DNA of 17,589 nucleotides from contig DAHXLZ010000232.1 of NCBI GenBank assembly GCA_027365715.1, positions 1 through 17,589 on the forward strand, given 5' to 3'. The notes under the pieces were generated by a model that saw nothing but the letters and a program-made list of their open reading frames with translations, did no database searches and was not told where the DNA came from. Shown here piece by piece: positions 1 to 5,966 of the stretch. Source of the stretch: Methanomassiliicoccales archaeon (GTDB lineage Archaea > Thermoplasmatota > Thermoplasmata > Sysuiplasmatales > Sysuiplasmataceae). A program made the position numbers and the translations under genes. The first letter of the stretch is position 1, and each line of letters opens with the position of its first letter.

Positions 1-1
1 C

Positions 2-487
2 AGGCTTCAGGTTCTGCAGCGGCGTGCCGGTGCGACCAGACTGCTCAAACTGCTGGTCAATGAGTATGAACGGCGGCGGTCAGCCGTGCTTTCCGGTCCC
101 GTAAGGGAAATCATAACGCCCTGGCTCCGGTTCCTTACGGACGGCACCTACCAGACGGTTCACATGGACGATGCGCTGAAGCCATCTTCTCTGGCCGCCT
201 CCGGATATGATTCGGACATGCCTGTAAACAGTTTGAGTCATGGCACACGCGAACAGGTAATCGTGCTGATGCGCCTGGCAATGGGGATTATCGTAAGCAA
301 TGAAAACAGAAACCTCATTGTGATTGACGACAGGCTCGTAAATGCAGACGCCGTCAGAATGAAACGCCTTTGTGTTATCATTGAAGAAGCATCTAAACAC
401 TGTCAAATTCTGATGGCAACATGCAACGACACTCCCTATGCATCACTCGGTGCAAAAATCATCCGGGTGCCGTCAGACGGCCTGTGA
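2..487 (+). CDS. C-terminal part of an SMC/YhaN-like ATPase (5' end outside the window)
   Basis: The frame is open from base 2, so the gene begins upstream; 161 residues are visible. The first ~45 residues are Arg/Leu/Glu-rich, as at the end of a coiled coil. They are followed by a 'FLTDGTY' segment (about 47-53) typical of Rad50/SbcC/YhaN ATPase heads. An ABC signature 'LSHGTREQ' lies at 78-85 and a Walker B strand 'NLIVIDD' at about 104-110, with a D-loop 'VNAD' at 113-116. The 'GTREQ' signature and 'DD..VN.D' pattern fit the YhaN branch of DNA-repair-type ATPases better than transporter ATPases. Such proteins usually pair with an SbcD/YhaO-like nuclease, which would lie outside the window. 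One oddity: where YhaN-type proteins usually have a switch histidine ('TCH'), this protein reads 'ATCND'. Broad class is fairly sure; subfamily is inferred. Confidence 0.75.
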   Translation, partial: RLQVLQRRAGATRLLKLLVNEYERRRSAVLSGPVREIITPWLRFLTDGTYQTVHMDDALKPSSLAASGYDSDMPVNSLSHGTREQVIVLMRLAMGIIVSNENRNLIVIDDRLVNADAVRMKRLCVIIEEASKHCQILMATCNDTPYASLGAKIIRVPSDGL

Positions 488-496
488 ATCCGAGTC

Positions 497-523
497 CCTG
501 CATAATCTGTCCCTGAGTGCAGG
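497..523 (+). terminator. Possible hairpin after the ATPase gene
   Basis: A perfect 6-bp inverted repeat (CCTGCA at 497-502, TGCAGG at 518-523, 15-nt loop) begins 10 nt after the stop codon at 487. There is no T-run behind it, so it could be chance. Apart from this and the weak promoter-like and ribosome sites below, I see nothing in the 488-663 gap. Confidence 0.15.
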
Positions 524-605
524 AATCTGCATGGGCTGCAGAGGCCGGTCAGGGACCGCGGCCATTTCACGCTTTCTGTGTACCGGCTGGAAAATGGAAC
601 CGGCA

Positions 606-617
606 ACAGATTATTAT
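606..617 (+). promoter_or_regulatory. Weak TATA-like element before the ABC operon
   Basis: The AT-rich stretch AGATTATTAT lies about 40 nt before the Shine-Dalgarno site at 651-655. A start site about 26 nt downstream (near 638) would leave a short leader containing that site. If real, it excludes the upstream in-frame ATG at 616 as the start. Weak element; inference only. Confidence 0.25.
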
Positions 618-650
618 GGCCTTTGCGGATTGGCTGGAACAATCCCATCC

Positions 651-655
651 GGAGG
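651..655 (+). promoter_or_regulatory. Shine-Dalgarno site that sets the GTG start at 664
   Basis: GGAGG followed by an 8-nt spacer and GTG at 664. The in-frame ATG at 616 has no such site, and the ABC domain begins directly after the GTG. Confidence 0.6.
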
Positions 656-663
656 GCAGGCAA

Positions 664-1617
664 GTGATTGAATGCGCGCAACTGACAAAGAGATATGGCC
701 GCCAGGAGAGGAGGGCGCTCGATTCGGTTACTTTCAGGACTCCCTCTGACGGCATATTTGTCCTGATAGGAAGGAACGGATCAGGCAAAACCACGCTTGT
801 CAGAATACTTTCAACCGAGCTGGAGCCATCCTCCGGCTCGGCTTCGATAGACGGCGCAGATGTGATGGCAAACGCCGCTGAGATCAGGAATAGGATTGCA
901 ATAGTCCCCCAGGAGGCAAGAACTGTCAACTGGATGACACCCATGCAGACCGCATTCTCATACCTCCTCTGGCGTGGTTTCGATCGTTCCGAAGCTAAAT
1001 CAAGGGCACTGGAATCCCTTGAAAAACTGGGTATGGGGAAATATGCCGGCAGCCTCAACCGCACGCTCTCCGGCGGAATGAAGAGAAAGGTTCTGGTGGC
1101 AACAGTTCTGGCTTCAGAAGCCGACATCATATTCCTCGACGAACCCACTACCGGTCTTGACCCCGTCTCCAGAAAAGAATTCTGGGAAATCCTCAGGGAA
1201 ACTTCCCGGGAGCGTTTTGTGTTCCTCACAACCCACTATCTCGAGGAGGCGGAAGCGCTCGCAGACAATATCGCCATACTCGACAGCGGCAGGCTCGTAC
1301 GGATGGGGACGCTTCAGAATCTCAGAAAGAGCATAGATTATAATTTCAGCCTGAGGATATCCAGAAATCAGGCCGTTTCTCTGCCCCGGGTGAAGAACGG
1401 TGAAGTGTTCGACGGGACCGAGGAGATACACATCCTCACTGTTGAGGAGGAAGCCTATGAAATTTCCAGAGAGCTTGCAAAACAGGGCATCAGATACACG
1501 ATAAATCCTGTTTCACTCGAAGACATCTTTTTTTACATCGTTGCGGGGGAAGGAAACAGGTCAGAGGGAGGTGAGTTTGATGGAGAAATCCGGCTGCAGA
1601 AAACAGAAGAGGAATAG
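664..1617 (+). CDS. ABC-2 type exporter, ATP-binding protein
   Basis: ATPase subunit of an ABC exporter of the DrrA/CcmA-like group; it hydrolyses ATP at the cytoplasmic face of the membrane to drive its partner permease. From the GTG at 664 it has 317 residues, usual for this family. Visible motifs: Walker A 'GRNGSGKT' at 36-43, Q-loop Gln83, signature 'LSGGM' at 135-139, Walker B 'IIFLDE' at 155-160, D-loop 'GLDP', and H-loop His191. Residues about 220-317 form the Glu-rich C-terminal extension common in drug/antibiotic exporters. The start was chosen from the GGAGG at 651-655; ATG 616 or a longer frame is possible but less likely. The end overlaps the permease gene by 38 nt, so the two are translated from one message. 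Substrate unknown. Confidence 0.9.
   Translation: MIECAQLTKRYGRQERRALDSVTFRTPSDGIFVLIGRNGSGKTTLVRILSTELEPSSGSASIDGADVMANAAEIRNRIAIVPQEARTVNWMTPMQTAFSYLLWRGFDRSEAKSRALESLEKLGMGKYAGSLNRTLSGGMKRKVLVATVLASEADIIFLDEPTTGLDPVSRKEFWEILRETSRERFVFLTTHYLEEAEALADNIAILDSGRLVRMGTLQNLRKSIDYNFSLRISRNQAVSLPRVKNGEVFDGTEEIHILTVEEEAYEISRELAKQGIRYTINPVSLEDIFFYIVAGEGNRSEGGEFDGEIRLQKTEEE
1567..1574 (+). promoter_or_regulatory. Strong Shine-Dalgarno site of the permease gene
   Basis: GGAGGTGA, nearly a full match to the archaeal 16S 3' end, lies inside the ATPase gene 5 nt before ATG 1580. It selects that ATG over upstream TTG 1541 and GTG 1571. Confidence 0.75.
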
Positions 1618-2347
1618 ACTCAGCCAGTTACTTGCATCAACTTATGTCAACGCCCTGTATGAAATGAAAAACTATCCTGTCGTGCTCTTAAACACAATGC
1701 TCTCCCCGCTTTCATTTCTTATTCTCATCGTCTTTGTTAGCCGGGGCAGGCTGATTGGAGAAGCGATAGAGGGCGGCCTGATAATGTCCATGTTTGGTGC
1801 CGGAACCTCCCTTCTGACCGATATGTCTCATCTGAAGAATGATTTCAAACTCCAGGATATGGTGGTGAGTTCCCCTGCCAGCTGGAAGATATACGTACTG
1901 GGAATGGCTTTTTCTGAAATAGTCTATTCCCTTCCCGCGCTGTTGGTGCTGAGTGTCCTTGCAATCTATTTCATACACGCCTCGGCAGCCGGAGCGTTAA
2001 CGCTGCTGGGTGTCCTCCTTATGATGTTCATCATGTCTATTGCGATAGGCTACACGTTTGCGACATTTTCAAGCGATATTGTCCAGAGCTTCGCCTTCTC
2101 AAGGCTCGTGTCAACACTCTTCGCAACCATACCTCCGGTTTACTACCCGATAACCTACATACCATTGCCCTACCGCTATCTTGCCTACCTGTCGCCCACA
2201 ACATATGCTGCAGGACTCGCACAGAACGCCGGAGGCTACGTCCCGCTTTCCGGTCATACGGTAATTATGTTCTGGGCGATTCTGATATCAGTAACAGTTG
2301 CGCTGTTCCTCATGGCAGGAGTGAAGGCGAGATGGAGAGAAACCTGA
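1580..2347 (+). CDS. ABC-2 type exporter, permease
   Basis: 255-residue integral membrane partner of the preceding ATPase. Residues 1-30 are basic and cytoplasmic ('KSGCRKQKRNR'). About six hydrophobic segments follow, roughly at 34-53, 63-80, 104-132 (probably two with a turn), 138-158 and 225-247, with a loop near 190-215. That loop ('PPVYYPITYIPLPYRYLAYLSPTTYA') matches the pattern typical of DrrB/NodJ-like ABC-2 permeases. Length is standard for the family. The gene overlaps the ATPase gene by 38 nt, with its own strong ribosome site. Its stop lies 11 bp from the stop of the convergent S9 peptidase gene, so the two transcripts probably overlap at their 3' ends. The exported substrate cannot be told from the sequence. 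Confidence 0.88.
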   Translation: MEKSGCRKQKRNRLSQLLASTYVNALYEMKNYPVVLLNTMLSPLSFLILIVFVSRGRLIGEAIEGGLIMSMFGAGTSLLTDMSHLKNDFKLQDMVVSSPASWKIYVLGMAFSEIVYSLPALLVLSVLAIYFIHASAAGALTLLGVLLMMFIMSIAIGYTFATFSSDIVQSFAFSRLVSTLFATIPPVYYPITYIPLPYRYLAYLSPTTYAAGLAQNAGGYVPLSGHTVIMFWAILISVTVALFLMAGVKARWRET

Positions 2348-2358
2348 GCATACAGCTT

Positions 2359-4257
2359 TCATTTCAGATGGTTGTCGAACCACTCCTTTATTGCACTCAG
2401 CCTCTCAATTCTGTGTTTTGGCTTTCCATTTCTCGAGAGGTCGTGGTTCTCGCCCGGGAACAGCCTCATCTCCACCTCCCGTCCAAAGAACTTCAGCGCC
2501 GAATAGAGCTGATATGCCTGCTCGACAGGGCACCTGTAGTCCTCTTCTGAGTGTATTATCAGGAGTGGTGTGTGTATGTTTTCCGCAAACCTGACAGGAG
2601 ACTTTTCCCAGTATGTTTCCAGATGCTCCCACGGCGTTCCTCCTATCTGGTCGCCGTTGAATCCCGGACCTATGTCCGATGTTCCGAAGAAGGACACCTG
2701 GTTGCTTATCGATCTCTGAGTTACAGCTGCCCTGAATCTGTCAGTGTGGCCGACAATCCAGTTGGTCATGAAGCCGCCATAGGAGCCGCCTGTTACACCC
2801 AGCTTCCCGCCATCTATGTTTCCGTCCTTCCTGACAAGAAAGTCGGTGCTTTCCATCAGGTCTCTGTAATCGCCCTCTCCGAAGTGGCCCCTTACCGCCT
2901 GTGCAAATGAGTCGTCATATCCGTCACTGCCTCTTGGATTTGCAAAGAAAACTGCGTAACCGCCGGTTGCGAGAAGCTGGAACTCAAACATGAATGCATC
3001 TCCGTAGGCCGTTTTAGGACCGCCATGTATTTCCAGTATGCCCGGAACTCTGCGGCCGGTTGCGTACGAGAGAAGCCATCCGTCAATTTTCATCCCGTCT
3101 GAAGTTGTGAAGCGGTGCTGTTCGGGCTTCTTCAGCTTCCTGGTCGAAATGCTTCTGTTGAAGTTGCTCCTCCTGACTGCGTTTCCTGCAGAAACAGTGT
3201 AGAGTTCAGCGGGTCTGGCAGCATCCTGGGCTATGACTGCAAAGCCGTCGCCGTAAAGACCGAACGACTCGACGCTTCCCGGGTACTCTAAAACTTTGGA
3301 CCATTCCCTGCCGTCAATTCCTGCGCGGTAAACACTGCAGTTTCCGCCATCGGTGGCTGTGTAGAAGAGCGATTTTCCGTCGCCCGACCATCGAATCACA
3401 AAATCGCTTGCGACCCTGCTGTCTGAATTTATCGAGTTGCCCGGATTCCTGTCAGGTGCCGCAACCTCTGCAGGCACACCGCCAGAGGTTTCCACAACAG
3501 CTATCCTGCTGTGCTGGAAGATGGTTTTTCCCGGTGCTCTGTAAGACAATGCTATGAGTTTGCCGTCCGGAGAGAAGGATGGTGCACCGTATCCCGCCGG
3601 CTTTCCCGTTACGCTCCTCACATGCTTTCCGCGCGCGTCACAGACGAAGAGGTCGCTTGTGTAAACATCCCACTCCTCCTTCCTTGCCGTAAATGCAATG
3701 TGCCTTCCTGTGCCTGAAACATCGAACTGGTTTACAGTCATTGGTCCGCTGGTCAGTTTTTTGGTACTGCCTGAGAGGGAAGCCCTGTAAAGGTGCGTTT
3801 CCCTGCTGTCCAGAAAGCCCTTGCCATTGAAGTAGAATGGAAATTTCCTTATGGCTTTCACATCGCTCTTCGCAGATGCTGCGCTGTCTGTCGTTCCAAG
3901 AAAGTATATGGCCCTGCAGTCATGCGACCATTCTATTGAGCTTATTTTGCCCTTGAACCCGCATACCTGCTCGGCTTCCCCGCCGGATGTGCTGATGGTG
4001 AATATTCCGTTCTCCTTCTCTGTTCCTCTCTCTGAAACGAAAGCGATGCTCTTCCCGTCTTTTGACCATCTCGGGCAGCTGTCTTTGCGGCCGGATGTGA
4101 ACTTCCTTAATCTCCCGTCGTACGTCCATATTGAACTGAAGTAATCATTCCTTCCACGGTCTGGCCGGGTCACTACAAACACGGCTCTCTCACCGAGCAC
4201 ATTCAGATCAGACAGAAACCTGAGTTTGAAAAAATCATTCAACTGCAGCCGCTTCAT
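2359..4257 (-). CDS. S9 family prolyl oligopeptidase / acylaminoacyl-peptidase
   Basis: 632-residue serine peptidase. Residues about 1-375 form a beta-propeller, seen as repeated 'SPDGK/SKDGKSIAF' WD40-like PD40 motifs near 64-74, 229-237 and 290-298. Residues about 385-632 are an alpha/beta hydrolase. The catalytic triad is readable: nucleophile Ser492 in 'GGSYGG', Asp573 in 'HSEEDYRCP', His605 in 'PGENHD'; 'HGGP' at 411-414 belongs to the oxyanion region. There is no signal peptide, so it is cytoplasmic, where S9C enzymes release amino acids or blocked N-terminal residues from short peptides. Length is typical. ATG 4257 lies about 30 nt from a TATA-like box, suggesting a nearly leaderless message. 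It is divergent from the amidotransferase gene. Exact specificity (acylaminoacyl versus dipeptidyl) is not determined. Confidence 0.92.
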   Translation of the reverse strand: MKRLQLNDFFKLRFLSDLNVLGERAVFVVTRPDRGRNDYFSSIWTYDGRLRKFTSGRKDSCPRWSKDGKSIAFVSERGTEKENGIFTISTSGGEAEQVCGFKGKISSIEWSHDCRAIYFLGTTDSAASAKSDVKAIRKFPFYFNGKGFLDSRETHLYRASLSGSTKKLTSGPMTVNQFDVSGTGRHIAFTARKEEWDVYTSDLFVCDARGKHVRSVTGKPAGYGAPSFSPDGKLIALSYRAPGKTIFQHSRIAVVETSGGVPAEVAAPDRNPGNSINSDSRVASDFVIRWSGDGKSLFYTATDGGNCSVYRAGIDGREWSKVLEYPGSVESFGLYGDGFAVIAQDAARPAELYTVSAGNAVRRSNFNRSISTRKLKKPEQHRFTTSDGMKIDGWLLSYATGRRVPGILEIHGGPKTAYGDAFMFEFQLLATGGYAVFFANPRGSDGYDDSFAQAVRGHFGEGDYRDLMESTDFLVRKDGNIDGGKLGVTGGSYGGFMTNWIVGHTDRFRAAVTQRSISNQVSFFGTSDIGPGFNGDQIGGTPWEHLETYWEKSPVRFAENIHTPLLIIHSEEDYRCPVEQAYQLYSALKFFGREVEMRLFPGENHDLSRNGKPKHRIERLSAIKEWFDNHLK

Positions 4258-4281
4258 GACGATTCCGTAACGCGGACAGTC

Positions 4282-4293
4282 AAATATTATTTT
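4282..4293 (-). promoter_or_regulatory. TATA-box-like element of the S9 peptidase gene
   Basis: On the minus strand the sequence is AAAATAATATTT, centred about 30 nt before the ATG. This fits a leader of only a few nucleotides. Confidence 0.5.
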
Positions 4294-4330
4294 TGCAGCG
4301 TATTGTCACTGCTTTTGGAGCACCACAGAG

Positions 4331-4340
4331 ATTATCTTTA
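4331..4340 (+). promoter_or_regulatory. TATA-like element of the amidotransferase gene
   Basis: ATTATCTTTA is centred about 29 nt before ATG 4365, as expected for a leaderless archaeal transcript. It argues against the in-frame TTG at 4344. Confidence 0.45.
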
Positions 4341-4364
4341 TGATTGTCATCGCCATCGTTGTGC

Positions 4365-5111
4365 ATGATGAAGAAAGCTCCGCTTATAGGCATAACAATG
4401 TCTCACTCGATTAAGAACGGGTCTCCATATGATTATGTCAACCGGAGTTACCTGAATGCTGTAGAGATGGCCGGCGGCATACCAGTTCCGCTGCCCAATA
4501 TACCCGCCTCGCTGGGCATCGTCCGGATGTGTGATGGTGTGATTTTCACAGGTGGCGGGGATGTGCATCCAAAACACTACGGCGAGGAGCTTAACGGCAC
4601 AGCTGAAGATTCGATTGAGGAGGACAGGGACAGAATTGAGAAAGAGCTGTTCATTCATGCAAAGGATGTCAGAATGCCCGTGCTCGGAATCTGCAGGGGG
4701 ATACAGTCAATCGCTGTCTTTGCTGGTGGGACACTCATACAGGATATTTCATCGCACAAGACAGCTGGAGTCGAAAAGTCCGGCTTTAATCACAGGCAGG
4801 CAGAGGACAGGCATCAGCCGTCCCATCAAATTAAAATTGAACGGGGCACAAAGCTCTTTGGTATTCAGGGGAAGGAAACCAGGAATGTAAATTCACTCCA
4901 TCACCAGGCCGTTAAACGCATTCCGGAGGGCTGGGTAGTCTCAGCGCTTGCAGAAGATGGAATCATTGAGGCAATTGAGCAGCCCGCACAGCCCTTCATG
5001 CTTGCAGTCCAGTGGCATCCGGAGGAACTCGCTGCAGGAAATGCCGATGACCGTAAGCTCTTTGAAGCTCTTGTATCAGAGGCTGTGAACCGGGCGGCAC
5101 CGCAGAATTGA
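4365..5111 (+). CDS. Gamma-glutamyl-GABA hydrolase-like class I glutamine amidotransferase (peptidase C26)
   Basis: 248-residue cytoplasmic hydrolase of the PuuD/peptidase C26 family, which cleaves gamma-glutamyl bonds. Visible: 'PLIGIT' at the N-terminus; 'DGVIFTGGGDVHPKHYGEE' at 57-75, a family hallmark; the nucleophile elbow 'GICRG' with Cys110; and 'QWHPE' with His218 and Glu220 completing the triad. Length is typical (about 240-255). ATG 4365 (or the next codon, ATG 4368) was chosen because a TATA-like element sits at the right distance; the TTG at 4344 would add seven unconserved residues. It is divergent from the S9 peptidase over about 107 bp. Together they suggest peptide or gamma-glutamyl compound catabolism. 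The substrate (gamma-Glu-GABA, another gamma-glutamyl amine, or a short peptide) is inferred only. Confidence 0.88.
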   Translation: MMKKAPLIGITMSHSIKNGSPYDYVNRSYLNAVEMAGGIPVPLPNIPASLGIVRMCDGVIFTGGGDVHPKHYGEELNGTAEDSIEEDRDRIEKELFIHAKDVRMPVLGICRGIQSIAVFAGGTLIQDISSHKTAGVEKSGFNHRQAEDRHQPSHQIKIERGTKLFGIQGKETRNVNSLHHQAVKRIPEGWVVSALAEDGIIEAIEQPAQPFMLAVQWHPEELAAGNADDRKLFEALVSEAVNRAAPQN

Positions 5112-5141
5112 ACCGTGACTTTGTTTGAACACGCCGTAAAT

Positions 5142-5169
5142 ATGAATCCATGCCCTGATAAGGATTCAT
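5142..5169. repeat. Inverted repeat between convergent genes
   Basis: Perfect 8-bp arms, ATGAATCC (5142-5149) and GGATTCAT (5162-5169), with a 12-nt loop. The right arm is part of a 10-bp palindrome, ATTCATGAAT (5164-5173). It lies about 30 nt after the amidotransferase stop, in the gap before the convergent HExxH gene. It may be a bidirectional 3'-end hairpin or a protein site. There is no T-run next to it. Confidence 0.35.
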
Positions 5170-5259
5170 GAATGCTGACCTGTGTTGCATTTTCCCCTGA
5201 AATGATTATTTGCATTGTTCCGGACTCGCGGTTCTTCAAACTCCGACGCCATGCGCAAT

Positions 5260-5757
5260 CTAAAGGCCGACGTTCTTTGCCAGCCTTTCCAGTTCCTTCT
5301 CATCAATCCAGTCGACTTTCAGGTATTCCTTTATTTCAGCCCTGGGCATTCCGATCCTGATCGCCTCTTCGACCGTGGACTTATAGGCTTCTATTTCGAT
5401 GGGGCTGTCGACATACTCGTACCGGCTGTCGAAGAGCACCCTTCCGTCCATGAACTGTTTGACGTGGCATAGTTCGTGTATTGCATCAAGATAGACAACA
5501 TCGAATTTGCTGTTCTTCAGATGGTGCGAACTGATGATCAGATGACCATCAATATCGCTCGTGCTCATGTATCCCCATCTGGATGAAAAGAATTCAACTT
5601 TCAGGTTCGCCAGCACCTTCTTTGTTTCACCGCCGAAAATCTTCTTCACCGCCTCCAGTTTCTCAAATCCCCTGAAATAGTCAGTAAATGGAAAGAGTAC
5701 GAGTTCTGCATCTCTCCTGATTGTCACGGCGAGTTTGCTTTCTTCATTGTGCGCCAT
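5260..5757 (-). CDS. Small HExxH putative zinc metallopeptidase
   Basis: 165-residue soluble protein with no signal peptide or membrane segment. The key feature is 'HELCHVKQ' at 94-101, a zinc-binding HExxH motif (His94, Glu95, His98) in a predicted helix. A second helix 'SPIEIEAYKSTVEEA' at 118-132 offers Glu121 or Glu123 as a third ligand, the arrangement of gluzincins. Residues before it ('GHLIISSHHL', 71-80) look like the upper-rim strand of such a fold. The small size resembles archaeal minigluzincins (proabylysin/projannalysin type), but I cannot confirm membership. The last ~25 residues are a charged helix. It stands alone on the minus strand, convergent with the amidotransferase and divergent from the DUF835 receptor. 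Metal binding is likely; a peptidase role is inferred. Confidence 0.7.
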   Translation of the reverse strand: MAHNEESKLAVTIRRDAELVLFPFTDYFRGFEKLEAVKKIFGGETKKVLANLKVEFFSSRWGYMSTSDIDGHLIISSHHLKNSKFDVVYLDAIHELCHVKQFMDGRVLFDSRYEYVDSPIEIEAYKSTVEEAIRIGMPRAEIKEYLKVDWIDEKELERLAKNVGL

Positions 5758-5887
5758 GCGATTCCCGTAACACCTTTTCCTTAATCATGTTTTCAATTTC
5801 GAATGATGGTGTAAGCAACTCAAAGAGTGTCTTCGCCCTGCAGTTCATCCTTCATCACCTTATGTGCAGGTAAACCACAGTCGTGTG

Positions 5888-5924
5888 TGTCGTGGCTCAG
5901 ATTCATGTCGTGGATATACTCAGA
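5888..5924 (+). repeat. Short direct repeats upstream of the DUF835 gene promoter
   Basis: TGTCGTGG occurs at 5888-5895 and 5906-5913, and CTCAGA at 5896-5901 and 5919-5924. A further GTCGTG is at 5880-5885. The composite ends 7 nt before the TATA box at 5932, where an archaeal activator would bind. A regulatory role is inference. Confidence 0.3.
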
Positions 5925-5931
5925 CAAAGAC

Positions 5932-5940
5932 ATTTAAATA
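5932..5940 (+). promoter_or_regulatory. TATA box of the DUF835 receptor gene
   Basis: ATTTAAATA is centred 31 nt before ATG 5967, predicting transcription start near 5963 and an almost leaderless message. This supports ATG 5967 over an in-frame start at 5883, which would put the TATA box inside the gene. Confidence 0.65.
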
Positions 5941-5966
5941 CACCTGTTAATGAGTCACATCAGCCG

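Noticed and set aside
567..1229. Long open frame on the minus strand (about 220 codons)
   Set aside because: It lies antisense inside the ABC ATPase gene, whose Walker A, Q-loop, signature and Walker B motifs are intact; the antisense product has no recognisable pattern.
4344..4364. TTG start for the amidotransferase seven codons upstream of ATG 4365
   Set aside because: No ribosome site, and a TATA-like element sits only a few bases upstream of the TTG, so this stretch is probably promoter.
5820..5933. 37-codon open frame on the minus strand with an AGGTG-like site before its ATG
   Set aside because: Very short, no known motif beyond scattered His/Asp/Cys, and its start overlaps the TATA box of the DUF835 gene. 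Conservation in relatives would be needed to revive it.
5883..5966. Upstream start for the DUF835 receptor
   Set aside because: It would place a clear TATA box inside the coding region and put 28 non-hydrophobic residues before the signal peptide.
5758..5966. Box C/D-like guide RNA (GTGATGA on the minus strand)
   Set aside because: No matching D box (CTGA) at a suitable distance and no terminal stem.
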